A stretch of DNA of 64,000 bases from Bacillus sp. EAC (GTDB lineage: Bacteria > Bacillota > Bacilli > Bacillales > Bacillaceae_G). The notes beneath the pieces were generated by a model. It was not told where the DNA came from. It made no database searches and worked only from the letters and a program-made list of their open reading frames with translations. Every line of letters begins with the position of its first letter. Position 1 is the stretch's first letter. Shown one piece after another: positions 25,301 to 34,317 of this stretch. The translations under genes were made by a program, and so were the position numbers. Location of the stretch: contig NZ_NCSY01000003.1 of NCBI RefSeq assembly GCF_002156875.1, positions 1 through 64,000 of the forward strand, written 5' to 3'.

Positions 25301-25446
25301 CAAATCCCATCAAATATAGTTGTTTTACCCGCTCCAGTTGGACCAGTAATCGCAAATAATCCTTTTTCATTTAATGCATTAAAATCAACATTTACTCTGT
25401 CCTTATAAGGTCCAAATGCATGCATTATAACTTGTAATGGTCTCAT
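22366..25446 (-). CDS. sbcC: Nuclease SbcCD subunit C (Rad50-like ATPase)
   Basis: The 1026-residue protein has the Walker A GPTGAGKTT near residue 35, two long coiled coils, the zinc hook CPVCGSTHHP near residue 515, the ABC signature LSGGEQFNASLCLALGMA and Walker B IDTLFIDEGFGSLDEE. With SbcD it forms the Mre11-Rad50-type complex that cleaves hairpins and long palindromes and processes DNA ends. The start is one base after the sbcD stop, so the two are translationally linked. Length is normal. Confidence 0.97.
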   Translation of the reverse strand: MRPLQVIMHAFGPYKDRVNVDFNALNEKGLFAITGPTGAGKTTIFDGICFALYGEASGENRNDQSLLRSHFADDEIYTSVELTFELKGKQYNIFRQKGHQKKQNKGITGDKIEFYKIENEEKVPYCQEFNKTTIVNKKVEELLGINADQFKQIVLLPQGEFRKLLVSDTKEKEEILRKIFKTELYDKVKDKIGIARSNMENSFRNLKQKIVIKLEAVEGLLQEKGINITEDAQINLHIVKDLLNEKITNVNQELKQLEESELNLKELLETQKQKLFTAETHNKNIKRLQEINELLALLKDQEVLTEEKKIKLQFASRAEKVLPFKTEVDKLKNNYKLTNEKLAIETENLQKILQELNTISLEVAALPDKKKILLNLENHYTNLLALKESIESFRSNEAQLVLKNEQFNRVTNEEKSLQSDLKQVNEEYNQLKNDLAQYEGTYEQWAETTLLKQQVHQKGTFAKRIVLGKNEFDQKRNDYQSNHVNIERLQTKLSKIEHEMVQQKAAYLAKDLNENQECPVCGSTHHPTLAKFIGSVNEEDAIKLKEEVTLLQNQLATKLGELKSLESTNQQNEQSFIEEYGQFDFSKEGLIDLGNDFKQIESNLKLLTEKKETLERIQQSIKNKEQLVTELTNKLTGKIKEVTDCTNDLNELKLKIVQIESKLPESIRTYEQWQVEMNDCERNSKSLRAEIVKIEEYHKALSEQKTIKETTCAHLEQDLTRLSGEIEKAKVQYEDKLKENQFYVENDFIQAKEFIPSIEQLRNEITLFEENNQRLNTEKELLQNQVTSTELIDEEEIKVKLQEINLRVDNSLNEIIRLQELNKRLIQLNDELQIYQEEFVKKEKLLAGLNDLYKVTKGDNDKMISFERYVLLDYFEQIIESANIRLDHLSNGQFQLQRKETVEKGRKQSGLGLEVYDSYTGLARDVKTLSGGEQFNASLCLALGMADIIQAHQGGVSIDTLFIDEGFGSLDEELLSKAIDTLIQLQKSGRLIGVISHVQDVKDAMPAVIEVHKTNHGFSEISILIK

Positions 25447-25447
25447 T

Positions 25448-26602
25448 TTAATCCTCCTTTACAAATGTTTCTAAAAGTAATTCTTTCATGAATTCTTCAT
25501 CGTCTCTACTTAACTCTTCATTCGTCATTTCTTTATAAAATGATTGAAATAACTCAAGTTGGTTCTTGGACTGTTTTTCAACTGACTTACGATTTATTTC
25601 TGAATCGATTAGTTGTGTTTTACGTTTTCGACTAACATGCATTGCATTCGGATAAACGGTTCTAATTTGCTCCATTGGTTGTACGACCATATGTTCATCA
25701 GTTAATTTTACAAATACATAGTCTTCATTTACCGGTTGATTTCTTATTTCTTCAATGGTTCCTTCAATTGAGCGCAAGTCACGCTTTGGATGAAAATCAC
25801 GTTTCACAACAGTTATTTCATTTTCATTTTTTAACTCAACAATAAAGCATCCTTTTTTGTGATTTTCCTCTGAAAGGGAGTACTTCAATGGAGAACCAGA
25901 ATAACGAATCGATTGATTTCCAACATAATGTGCTCTGTGTAAGTGACCTAGTGCTGTATAGTTAAATTCATGAAAATTATGATGCGACACATATTCTGCA
26001 CCACCGATTGATAAGGTGCGTTCCCCCTCTGTTTCTTCATCAGAAGGTTCCCCATTATTAGTTACAAATGCATGTCCAACAAATACGTTGCGAGCGTTCG
26101 TATCTAACTCTTCGTCCCTAATTTTATTAATTATTGCTCTCATCGCATCGTCATGTGAATGAATATCCTCATTTTTCAATATATATTTCACAATACTTGG
26201 CTCTGCATAAGGTATTAAATAGAAATGCACTTCACCATGTTCATCTTCAAAAATGACTTTTTTAAATGGAGATTGAAATTTCCCTGCGATATACAAACCT
26301 TCTTTTTCCATAAACGAGCTTCCAAACTCAATACGTTCTGCACTATCATGATTCCCGGCAATTGCAAGGATAGGCGTTTTCAAATCGATAGCTATGCGTT
26401 TGAATACATCATTTAATAGTTCAATTGCTTCAGTTGGAGAAATACTTTTATCGTATAAATCACCAGCAATAACAACAGCATCTGGCTTTTCTTCCTTAAT
26501 GATATTAATAAATTCTTCCATTATATAACTTTGATCATCAGTCATATGTACACCATGTACTATTTTACCAAGGTGCCAATCTGCAGTATGAATGAACTTC
26601 AT
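25448..26602 (-). CDS. sbcD: Nuclease SbcCD subunit D (Mre11-like)
   Basis: The 384-residue protein carries the metallophosphoesterase motifs HTADWHLG, VIAGDLYDK, AGNHDSAER, VGHAFVT and ALGHLHRAH, all in order. It is the Mn-dependent 3'-5' exonuclease and endonuclease of SbcCD. I chose the ATG at 26602, six bases after AGGTG; a TTG just upstream is the alternative. Divergent from the thioredoxin-like gene. Confidence 0.96.
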   Translation of the reverse strand: MKFIHTADWHLGKIVHGVHMTDDQSYIMEEFINIIKEEKPDAVVIAGDLYDKSISPTEAIELLNDVFKRIAIDLKTPILAIAGNHDSAERIEFGSSFMEKEGLYIAGKFQSPFKKVIFEDEHGEVHFYLIPYAEPSIVKYILKNEDIHSHDDAMRAIINKIRDEELDTNARNVFVGHAFVTNNGEPSDEETEGERTLSIGGAEYVSHHNFHEFNYTALGHLHRAHYVGNQSIRYSGSPLKYSLSEENHKKGCFIVELKNENEITVVKRDFHPKRDLRSIEGTIEEIRNQPVNEDYVFVKLTDEHMVVQPMEQIRTVYPNAMHVSRKRKTQLIDSEINRKSVEKQSKNQLELFQSFYKEMTNEELSRDDEEFMKELLLETFVKED

Positions 26603-26773
26603 CAATTACACCTCATTATTTTCATCTTTTTATACGTACTATTTTACATCAATATACGAACGTTTGTATGCTTTTAACCAAATAAATTCTAAAAATGTTT
26701 AATAGCGGTTAAATTATTTGAAATACTAGTTATTATAATTCAAAATAGAGCTATAACATAGTAGGAGGCCATT

Positions 26774-27091
26774 ATGGAGAAAATTGTAGATGTAAAAAAA
26801 TATGAAGAAGTAACAAATAGTGAGAAAGCAACAGTTGTAAAATTTTATGCAACTTGGTGCCCTGATTGTTCACGTTTAGATGCGTTCATCGGGGAAGTAA
26901 TTGAAGAACACCCATCGTTCACTTGGTATACAATGGATCGCGATGAATTTCCAGAAATCGCTAGTGAGCAGCAAGTAATGGGCATTCCAAGCTTACTTGT
27001 TTTCAAAAATGGTGAGAAAATAGGTCATTTACACAGTGCAAATGCTAAAACACCAGAACAAGTAGAAGAATTTTTAACGCAATATGAATAA
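26774..27091 (+). CDS. Thioredoxin-family protein (YtpP-like)
   Basis: The 105-residue protein has the thioredoxin fold with the active site CPDC at residues 29-32 (VKFYATWCPDCSRLD), an MGIPSLLVFKNG cis-proline region and a C-terminal helix. It is cytosolic and likely a dithiol reductant of the small YtpP/YdfQ-like type instead of the main thioredoxin, which has CGPC. GGAGG lies seven bases before the ATG. Confidence 0.88.
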   Translation: MEKIVDVKKYEEVTNSEKATVVKFYATWCPDCSRLDAFIGEVIEEHPSFTWYTMDRDEFPEIASEQQVMGIPSLLVFKNGEKIGHLHSANAKTPEQVEEFLTQYE

Positions 27092-27096
27092 ATAAC

Positions 27097-27126
27097 AAAA
27101 GGATGGTGTATAAACACCATCCTTTT
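27097..27126. terminator. Bidirectional terminator
   Basis: AAAAGGATGGTGT pairs with ACACCATCCTTTT around a four-base loop. It serves both convergent genes, the thioredoxin-like gene and the PAP2 phosphatase. Confidence 0.92.
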
Positions 27127-27750
27127 TTATATTTGTCTTTTTTCATGTAAAAAGATAAACGTATTCTTACAAATACTATACCAAGCATACCCTACGAACC
27201 ATCCTGCAATAATATCTGACAGGTGATGGACATGTAAATAAACTCTGCTAAACGAAATCAATAATATAATGAGGATCGCAGTGATCTCAAGAATTCTTTT
27301 CTGTTTTATCAACCGAACATCCAAAACAATGAGGATAAAACATACTGTTAAAAAGAAACAAGTAGCCATCACAGCGTGACCACTTGGAAAACTAAATCCA
27401 TGCTCAACATAATACATAGAAGTTGGACGTGGTCTCTCATAAATCCCCTTCAGTACATTAACAACCACTCTCGCTGTCAATAATGTAATAATTAAGGAGA
27501 TGCCTGTCCAAGCTTTCTTTCGAAAAATTGAATAAATTAAAATGATGACAGCAATCGTTAAATACATTTTAGAAGACCCAAAATCCCTCAGAAATAAACA
27601 AAAAGAATCTAACGCATCGGTTCGAATCATTTCAAAAAATTTAAAAGATGAATGATCAATGTGCCTAACAGTTTGACTATCATAGAGTAATCCTAAAATA
27701 AAAAACAAAAATATAGATGTAAAAATTGTTATCCAGTTATTTTTTTTCAT
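27127..27750 (-). CDS. yodM: PAP2-family membrane phosphatase (YodM-like)
   Basis: The 207-residue protein has about six membrane helices and the three-part lipid phosphatase signature: KGIYERPRP, then FPSGHAV, then SRVYLHVHHLSD. It probably dephosphorylates an isoprenoid or phospholipid pyrophosphate at the outer face of the membrane. Gene order with yozD and yodN next to it supports the yodM assignment. GGAGG precedes the ATG. Confidence 0.85.
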   Translation of the reverse strand: MKKNNWITIFTSIFLFFILGLLYDSQTVRHIDHSSFKFFEMIRTDALDSFCLFLRDFGSSKMYLTIAVIILIYSIFRKKAWTGISLIITLLTARVVVNVLKGIYERPRPTSMYYVEHGFSFPSGHAVMATCFFLTVCFILIVLDVRLIKQKRILEITAILIILLISFSRVYLHVHHLSDIIAGWFVGYAWYSICKNTFIFLHEKRQI

Positions 27751-27816
27751 ACATTCCTCCGACTAAAAAATGATCGATTAGAAGCTGCCTATCTATTTAA
27801 AAGACAAAGTGAAAAA

Positions 27817-27834
27817 CGACGAGATTTCCCGTCG
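27817..27834 (-). terminator. Intrinsic terminator of yozD
   Basis: CGACG and CGTCG form a short G+C stem followed by TTTTT in minus-strand reading, just after the yozD stop. Confidence 0.75.
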
Positions 27835-27846
27835 CCACTTTCATGA

Positions 27847-28023
27847 CTATTCGTCATCATCATCAATTTCATCAATCATACATTTTTCAAGTAAGTATTC
27901 AAAAGTAATATCGGCTAATTCTTCAATTTCTTCTTCCTCTGGTACATAACCACGCTGAATGAGCTGTTGATAGAAAAATTCCGCAATTTCTTCCGTATCA
28001 ATAACTACCTCAATTTCCTTCAC
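27847..28023 (-). CDS. yozD: YozD family protein
   Basis: The product of about 58 residues is very acidic: it reads MKEIEVVIDTEEIAEFFYQQ, then PEEEEIEELADITFEYLLEK and CMIDEIDDDDE. This is the conserved YozD pattern of Bacillus, function unknown. I chose the GTG at 28023, six bases after AAGGGGTG, because family members start MKEI; an ATG two codons upstream is possible. Confidence 0.85.
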   Translation of the reverse strand: MKEIEVVIDTEEIAEFFYQQLIQRGYVPEEEEIEELADITFEYLLEKCMIDEIDDDDE

Positions 28024-28176
28024 TAGCATCACCCCTTACTAGTTAATATGTGAAAAATGAGAAAATATGAAAAAAACCTTTCCAAGCACCAAAATTAATA
28101 ATATGTAACCTTTAGCATATTACACAAATGACAAGCATATATTCAATTAAAACATGTTAAAGGAGATCGGGTACTC

Positions 28177-28344
28177 ATGATAAAAATGGACAAGCATTCA
28201 AATTTAAATGTAAAAATGAAAGAAATTATGTTTAATGAAGAGTTTTTTGAAGCAACGGTTGAAAAATTTACTTCTATTATCTTTTTCATTTTATTAGGGA
28301 TAGGCATACCTTTTATGATTCATTTAATTCTACAATTACTGTAG
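28177..28344 (+). CDS. Small single-pass membrane peptide
   Basis: A 55-residue frame starts MIKMDKHSNLNVKMKEIMF and ends with one hydrophobic helix (SIIFFILLGIGIPFMIHLIL). AAGGAG lies 11 bases before the ATG, and the frame fills the gap between yozD and yodN on the opposite strand. No family is recognised. The good ribosome binding site and membrane helix argue that it is real. Confidence 0.55.
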   Translation: MIKMDKHSNLNVKMKEIMFNEEFFEATVEKFTSIIFFILLGIGIPFMIHLILQLL

Positions 28345-28359
28345 AATCTCCTCTGTCTC

Positions 28360-29028
28360 TCAATTCGTTTTCTTCTCAGAAAATTTATTTAAATTTTTTA
28401 GCACTAGATCCATCACAATTTTGTATTCTTCGTCCTGAAAAATCGAATAAAGCACTGCATAATCATTATATATATCTAATAATCCATCTATAATTTCCTG
28501 CTTCGTTGTTTTATTACGATTCTTGTTAAAATCGTTCATTGACCTTAATTTCTCTAAATCTAATTTTGTGATTCCGTTTTTATCATTTCTAAGTTTCTTC
28601 AAGATGGCATTTGCCGTTTGTGCTGTTGCGATTAATGTAAGGTCCGTTTCATCGGCTTCTAACCATTCTCCATCTGTAATTCTGGCTAATTCATAAATCG
28701 TATCTTCCCAAGCGTCATTTTTATAACGCCACACCTCTGTACGATATCCTACAATTCGAAAAATTTCTTTTTCATATCCATTCACTTGAACTAAATCTCC
28801 AAAAGAAAATGAATAATTAACCTCTATCCATTCCTTCTCAAGTTTTTTCCCATCATATTCATTGAGAAGCTGTAAAGTATTCTCCACATAAAGTCCGTCA
28901 TGATTATTCACTTCATAAACAAATACGCCGTCCATCAGTTTAATATTTGTTATTTTACCGACAGTTCCATATAACGTTATCACGACAATATCATCTACGT
29001 TATATTTGGGTTGTTTTTTCTTTGTCAT
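28360..29028 (-). CDS. yodN: YodN family protein
   Basis: The protein of about 222 residues starts MTKKKQPKYNVDDIVVITLY, an SH3-like strand region repeated once (FGDLVQVNGYEKEIFRIVGY), and ends in a helical acidic/basic tail. It matches YodN by size and by its place between yozD and yozE in Bacillus. Function is unknown. I chose the ATG at 29028, eight bases after AAGGAGG; an upstream ATG at 29064 lies before that site. Confidence 0.75.
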   Translation of the reverse strand: MTKKKQPKYNVDDIVVITLYGTVGKITNIKLMDGVFVYEVNNHDGLYVENTLQLLNEYDGKKLEKEWIEVNYSFSFGDLVQVNGYEKEIFRIVGYRTEVWRYKNDAWEDTIYELARITDGEWLEADETDLTLIATAQTANAILKKLRNDKNGITKLDLEKLRSMNDFNKNRNKTTKQEIIDGLLDIYNDYAVLYSIFQDEEYKIVMDLVLKNLNKFSEKKTN

Positions 29029-29069
29029 CCTCTTATCCTCCTTCTTCATTCGTCGTGACTTCATACGTT

Positions 29070-29474
29070 TTTACTGTATACTATGCAACCAAAATAGAAT
29101 TGTCTGTCATTTTAAACGTAAATAAAAAAAGGGAATAGCCTATTTTGTATGAATAAGAGAGAACGTTTAGATTTGAAATAAATTCATACTTAGTAGATTC
29201 ATATCCATGATAATTGTTTGTATTCTATTGTAAGAAAATACCGATATCCGAAATGAGTGATCGAAAATGCATTTTAGCTAGTCTGCAATTTATTCAGATT
29301 GCTTGATTACAATTTCAAAATAAAAAAAGAAATCGAGCCTATAGAATTTCTTCTAAGACTCGATTTTTTTTTTCAATTCTAGTCCACAATTAATTAAAGA
29401 ATTAGTTCATTGTTGTTTAATCTAATCCATGTAGATAAATTGCTTTTCCATTTATTAAACTAAACACGCACTGT
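29070..29474. other. Intergenic region with a terminator
   Basis: Apart from the hairpin at 29330-29366 nothing is visible. Confidence 0.5.
29330..29366. terminator. Bidirectional terminator
   Basis: AAATCGAG pairs with CTCGATTT, with an A-run to the left and ten T to the right. It probably serves gene 29475-29669 on the minus strand. Confidence 0.75.
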
Positions 29475-29669
29475 TCAATAAACATTCGCAGAAGAAATTA
29501 TTGCAATGCTCCACATTATTAATGTAAAAGAGATTGTTAGCCAAAAAGTATTTTTTGATGTTTTTTCATCATTTTTTATTTTTTTCATGATTGCTACAAG
29601 ATTTACACAAAAAATAATACAAAGAAATGGTATAAAAAGCCATCCAATATATAGAAATGGAATAATCAT
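29475..29669 (-). CDS. Small two-helix membrane protein
   Basis: The 64-residue protein has two hydrophobic helices (IPFLYIGWLFIPFLCIIFCV and TFWLTISFTLIMWSIAIISS) separated by a basic loop (KKIKNDEKTSKN). AGAAGGTG lies before the ATG at good distance. No family recognised. Confidence 0.6.
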   Translation of the reverse strand: MIIPFLYIGWLFIPFLCIIFCVNLVAIMKKIKNDEKTSKNTFWLTISFTLIMWSIAIISSANVY

Positions 29670-29848
29670 TAAATTTCACCTTCTAAAAAATATACTTTTA
29701 TTTCACAAAGTTATATTTCAACGTAAATAATACATTTCCTTTTTTAATAGGTTTTATAATTTACTTCTTGAGCAATCCTGCCTATAAACAGAATCAAAGT
29801 GGATAAAAAAAAGCTGTCTAATCTGCATTCATAAATCTTCAAAATAAA

Positions 29849-29872
29849 ATGCACCCCAATTGGAGTGCATTG
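29849..29872 (-). terminator. Intrinsic terminator of the secreted Ig-like gene
   Basis: AATGCAC...GTGCATT form an 11-base stem with a single mismatch, followed by TTTATTTT on the minus strand. Confidence 0.75.
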
Positions 29873-29908
29873 AAGAACTTTAACTATTTAGATGAATTAT
29901 TTATAAAC

Positions 29909-31954
29909 TCAGTACTGAATAAACTTAAATGACGTCTTGTTTCCGTTTCGATCTGTTGCACTATAGAAAAGTTCATTATAAGGGCTAAAATATACTTTCG
30001 ATATTCGGATATTTCCATATCGATCAGAGGCTATCTTTTTCATTCGGTTAGTACCACTAAATATTTCCACCATCGTATACGGCTCAGTTTTCCCAATCAT
30101 TGTTTCGCCAATCTGAGTCCACTTTACAGTCGGTGGAGTAATATCTTTAACAACTTTAATTGATTTTACTTTACTTGGAAGATATCCTGTTTTCGTAAAA
30201 GATATTTTGAGAGTTGTCCCGGCTTTATCAATCGATACTTTCCCAATATTTAAAATGAAATTTCCGTACTTGTCCGCTTTTCCAACAAATGTTTTAGTTT
30301 TAGATTTTACGTTAACTGTTGCAAATGGTACTGTATGTCCTTTTACAAGCGGACTAGAATCTGTAATTGGATCTATTTTCACATTACTAATGAGTGGTTT
30401 CCATCCATTTGATTTAGTTAGATTATTTTTGTTAACTTCGTACGAAATTAATTCTTGTAGATTCGAGTTCCCTTCTTCTATTCTGTATTTGGCATGAGCT
30501 AGTACCTCGAATTTCTTAGCAAAAGGCTTATTTAACTTTAAATAGTAGAAACCCTTTTCATTGGATTTCATGGTTTTGATTAGTTTATTTTCTGTACCTG
30601 GCTCTGTTAAAGAAATTGTTACAACTGAATTAGGACGTGTTTTTCCATATACCTCTTTACTATTCAATGGTAAATCCCCTAGTTCAATTGGAAATTTTAC
30701 CCCATCATTAGTAGGTTTAATTGGAGAAAAAGCTTTCATTCCTTTAAAAGTTGATATCAATGTTGCATTACCAGCCTCATTAGGTATTAATTGTTTTGAT
30801 CGATTAAAAGTGTATTTACCATAAGGATCATCATATGCTACCGAGAAAGTAACATCTTTTAAAGGTATGTTAACAACTGTAGCATCTTGCTTAACACCCT
30901 CGACCTTTAGGTTAATTGGATTCTTGTTTTCGACATTAACAATTGAAGGATTAATTCTAATCAATGAAAAATCTGAGAAAAATCCCTCTGTAGAGAAAAA
31001 ATTACTTGAACCTGAATCATCTAGTTGTAAAATTGTTCGATCTTCATTCATTTCCAGCTTATGTATGTTTGATATTTCTTCAATAATCTTAAAGTTGGGG
31101 AAATTAATTACAGATAAACTTTCTTCTTGTTCAGACTTATGAACTTGAACAAAAATATGCTTATTCGTTTTATCGAAATATACTTTATTGATTTGATTGT
31201 TTGAAACATATTTTTTCAATTCTAAATTTGAAACATCTTTAAATGAATGCACTGTGTCTAAAACTTGTATCTTTTGATCCTTTGTAAGAACGATTAGCCA
31301 TTTGCCATTCTGAGAAAGTTCCAGTGATTTAATATGCTTAAGTGCTGAAAATGATTGCTTAATTTTACCAGTATCTAAATTTATTTTGTAACCTTTTCCA
31401 TTTCCAAATGCAAGTATACTATTACTAGATGGCTGAAAAATCATACTTTCTATACTACTAATATTAAATGGTAGTTTAATAGTTATACTGTATGGTTTTA
31501 CATTTTCTGTAACTTTCCAAGAAACAATATATTTATTTTTCTTATTTTCACTATAAACAGCACTATAATACTTATTTCCCGCTACTGCAGAAGTAAAGAG
31601 ATTTCCTGGAAAGTGCTCTTTAAACACATAGTGTTGAAAGTAAAAATAGTCAAATGGTGAGAAAAAACTAGATCGTTCAGTTGTAGATAACTTCGGATAA
31701 TTAAATAATGGATTAGATTTAATATCAATTGATTTATTCGTATTTAAGTTTTGAATAGAATTATGGTCTTTCCCGTTAAAAATAACGTAGTTTAAATGTA
31801 ACTGATTACTTGTGTTCATTGATGAGCTAAGTAACCCTGGATGATTTGATAGATTAGATTCTGCGTGCACAACCGAAACCGCTTTCATATTACTTGTAAT
31901 TCCATTAACTAGAAAAAAAACTAAGAAATAAATGACAAACTTTCTGATTTTCAT
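29909..31954 (-). CDS. Secreted protein with propeller-like and bacterial Ig-like domains
   Basis: The 681-residue protein has a signal peptide (MKIRKFVIYFLVFFLVNGIT, Ala-X-Ala-like site near VVHAES). Residues about 90-320 look like a degenerate WD/propeller region (SVYSENKKNKYIVSWKV, LALSQNGKWLIVLTKDQK-like strands). Three or four Ig-like modules follow, each with a VKGHTVPFATVNV or IGKTEPYTMVEI type strand and a DKYGNF / DRYGNI turn. No anchor or catalytic motif is visible. It is probably released or wall-associated, with a binding role; that is inference. AAAGGGGAG precedes the ATG. Confidence 0.7.
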   Translation of the reverse strand: MKIRKFVIYFLVFFLVNGITSNMKAVSVVHAESNLSNHPGLLSSSMNTSNQLHLNYVIFNGKDHNSIQNLNTNKSIDIKSNPLFNYPKLSTTERSSFFSPFDYFYFQHYVFKEHFPGNLFTSAVAGNKYYSAVYSENKKNKYIVSWKVTENVKPYSITIKLPFNISSIESMIFQPSSNSILAFGNGKGYKINLDTGKIKQSFSALKHIKSLELSQNGKWLIVLTKDQKIQVLDTVHSFKDVSNLELKKYVSNNQINKVYFDKTNKHIFVQVHKSEQEESLSVINFPNFKIIEEISNIHKLEMNEDRTILQLDDSGSSNFFSTEGFFSDFSLIRINPSIVNVENKNPINLKVEGVKQDATVVNIPLKDVTFSVAYDDPYGKYTFNRSKQLIPNEAGNATLISTFKGMKAFSPIKPTNDGVKFPIELGDLPLNSKEVYGKTRPNSVVTISLTEPGTENKLIKTMKSNEKGFYYLKLNKPFAKKFEVLAHAKYRIEEGNSNLQELISYEVNKNNLTKSNGWKPLISNVKIDPITDSSPLVKGHTVPFATVNVKSKTKTFVGKADKYGNFILNIGKVSIDKAGTTLKISFTKTGYLPSKVKSIKVVKDITPPTVKWTQIGETMIGKTEPYTMVEIFSGTNRMKKIASDRYGNIRISKVYFSPYNELFYSATDRNGNKTSFKFIQY

Positions 31955-32104
31955 GGTGATCTCCCCTTTGTTGAATTAACTAAATTATTAATATTTGATT
32001 AGAAATATTTCCCAACAAGTCATTCTACCATATTAATAATTTAATAGTTTTGAATAGAATAAAATTTTGATTGGTAAAATATTACAAAACGCTTTTTCTG
32101 CAAA

Positions 32105-32134
32105 AAAGAGGTTCTTCAAATGAAGAACCTCTTT
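32105..32134. terminator. Strong terminator hairpin
   Basis: AAAGAGGTTCTTC pairs with GAAGAACCTCTTT around AAAT. It terminates the MFS gene 32184-33479 on the minus strand. Confidence 0.88.
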
Positions 32135-32183
32135 CCTATTATTTAAATGATACCATCTGTCCTAGGTTTTAAAGTTGTTATTT

Positions 32184-33479
32184 TTAAACATCCAATCCCC
32201 GTTGACTTTCTTTACTACCTCCACGAGACCATATCACGACTGGTATTAGGAGCAAAGATAATATCCCACCAGATAATGCTAATGTTGCATAACTTGTATT
32301 TGCTACAATCATGCCAGACATTGCTCCACCTGAAGCTCCAGCTAATGCTATAAAAACATCCATTGAGCCTTGTGTTTTGGCGCGTGATGAGGAATCTGTT
32401 GAATCAACAATTTGAGCTGTTCCACTGATCAAACCAAAATTCCATCCTAACCCAAGTAAAGAAAGCGCTATGACTAGTAGAACCATAGAATCACTTGGTG
32501 CTAAAGCTGCTAACACACCGGCAAATAGCAATGTACCTCCTGCGGCAATGGACATGGCTGTTCGTCCAATCTTATCAACAAGGATTCCAGTAACTAAAGA
32601 AGGAAGGTACATCGAACCAATATGAAACCCAATCACAATACCTACTTCATTTAGTCCATGTCCATGGTGCTTCATGTGAACAGGTGTCATTGTCATTATG
32701 GCAACCATTACAATTTGAGTCAGAACCATAATTGTACCACCGACAATAATACCTCTTTTATTTTTTAAATAGTCAACCGTTTCCAATTTACCTTCATGCT
32801 CATGTTCTTGCTTATATGATTCAATCATTCTTGCAATCATAAGTGGATCTGGACGAAGCATGATGTTGATTACTAGACCGGCTAATATAAATGCAACTGC
32901 TGACAAGATGAAAGGACCAGCAAGGGCTGGAACACCTATCGAAAGAGCAAAATGGCCCATTACGCCTACTAAGTTTGGCCCTGCAACTGCTCCGAACGTA
33001 GTTGAAACCATTGCGATACTAATTGCTGTCGCTCGTTGCTTCTTATTTGCCAAATCTGTCCCTGCATATCGAGCTTGTAAATTGGTCGCAGTACCTACAC
33101 CGTAAATCAAAAGGGATAAAAATAAAAGAACAATACTATTCGTGATTGTTGCAATTACAACACTGATTGCACCTATCCCCCCTGTTATAAAACCTGCAGT
33201 TAGCCCCATACGTCGCCCAAACCTTTGAGAAAGTCTGCCGACGATGAAAGCACCACATGCAGAGCCTAATGTAAATAATGCAGCAGGCAATCCTGTAAAT
33301 GAGTCTGTTCCAAGCATTTGTTGGGCAATAAGTGCTCCGACAGTGACCCCTGCAGCTAGACCCGCTCCACCAAAAATTTGTGAAATACTCACAATCAACA
33401 ATGTTCGTTTATATAACATTTTCTGTTTTTCTTGTGAATCTATGTAACTTTTCTTCAATTCGTTCGCTTTCATTGCCAT
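32184..33479 (-). CDS. MFS transporter
   Basis: The protein of about 431 residues has twelve predicted membrane segments, an MFS motif-A loop GRLSQRFGRRMG after helix 2 and a second one, GILVDKIGRTA, after helix 8. A cytosolic loop (RPDPLMIARMIESYKQEHEH) joins the halves. It resembles proton-driven multidrug exporters; the substrate is unknown. I chose the ATG at 33479; AGAAGGTG lies four bases upstream, so the next ATG two codons on is also possible. Confidence 0.85.
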   Translation of the reverse strand: MAMKANELKKSYIDSQEKQKMLYKRTLLIVSISQIFGGAGLAAGVTVGALIAQQMLGTDSFTGLPAALFTLGSACGAFIVGRLSQRFGRRMGLTAGFITGGIGAISVVIATITNSIVLLFLSLLIYGVGTATNLQARYAGTDLANKKQRATAISIAMVSTTFGAVAGPNLVGVMGHFALSIGVPALAGPFILSAVAFILAGLVINIMLRPDPLMIARMIESYKQEHEHEGKLETVDYLKNKRGIIVGGTIMVLTQIVMVAIMTMTPVHMKHHGHGLNEVGIVIGFHIGSMYLPSLVTGILVDKIGRTAMSIAAGGTLLFAGVLAALAPSDSMVLLVIALSLLGLGWNFGLISGTAQIVDSTDSSSRAKTQGSMDVFIALAGASGGAMSGMIVANTSYATLALSGGILSLLLIPVVIWSRGGSKESQRGLDV

Positions 33480-33790
33480 GTAACACCTTCTTATTAAAAT
33501 TGATTTCTTAAATTTAAACACCAAGCTCTCACTGATTTTCCCTAATCGTAACATAAAATATAGACTGTTTACTTTTTTTGTTTGAAGTTATTTTTAAAAT
33601 TTTTTTAAAAGTAACAAATGAATCAAACAGTATATAAAAAATATAATTCTCGTAGTCTATTGAAATCCCTAAAAAAGTTTCTCACATTTTTTAATTATAT
33701 GAATAAGGAACTCTTTACTAACTATGTACAGTAGAAAATAAAAGGGATTATTCACTAATCTGTATAAGTAGTATTTAAGGAGATGATCAA
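33480..33790. other. Divergent intergenic region
   Basis: It holds promoter space for the MFS gene and for the small membrane gene at 33791. A partial inverted repeat (TATAGACTGTTT near 33556 and AAACAGTATATA near 33627) may be an operator. Nothing else is visible. Confidence 0.4.
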
Positions 33791-34024
33791 ATGAAAAAGA
33801 CAATAGGCGCAATTTATGTACTTGTTTCATTAATTATGTTTTTTACAATTCCCATTATCGATGCGTTATGTACGGCAATTTCTATAGCAAATTCTATTGG
33901 GGCTGGAAATTTTGTGAATTTTGAAGGACTTTTACTATGGGTACCCATCATTACGTTTGTGATTGGATTGACTCTACTATTTGGAAAAGAGACAAACGCC
34001 TGGTTTAATCCTTCTGATAAGTGA
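33791..34024 (+). CDS. Small two-helix membrane protein
   Basis: The 77-residue protein has two hydrophobic helices (TIGAIYVLVSLIMFFTIPII and LLLWVPIITFVIGLTLLF) with a glycine-rich loop between. AAGGAGATG precedes the ATG. No family recognised; it is alone between divergent and downstream units. Confidence 0.6.
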   Translation: MKKTIGAIYVLVSLIMFFTIPIIDALCTAISIANSIGAGNFVNFEGLLLWVPIITFVIGLTLLFGKETNAWFNPSDK

Positions 34025-34317
34025 AAACGGAGTATTTTTATTTTTAGAGCTGTAATCACTTCTTTATTTCGAGTTTGTCCTCTAGAAATAAAGATACATC
34101 CTAATTGAAAGATGCTTTACTCAACAAATAAATAAAACTAGTTATTCCTCATGAAAAGGTGTGAATTTTGCTTGTTAAAGTTAAGCTTCCAATTCGACTC
34201 GAAGAATATAAAGTTTAAATTCAACTAATCAATTAAATCGAATACAAGAAATATAAAGTTCTCACTTAACGAAAAATGTATAAAATGGAAGTAATAAAAA
34301 ATAAGGAGGCAATAAAA
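34025..34317. other. Intergenic region upstream of the leader peptide
   Basis: No gene is visible. A TATAAA-like sequence at 34280-34285 may be the -10 box for the leader-ABC transcript, with no strong -35 box. Confidence 0.4.
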
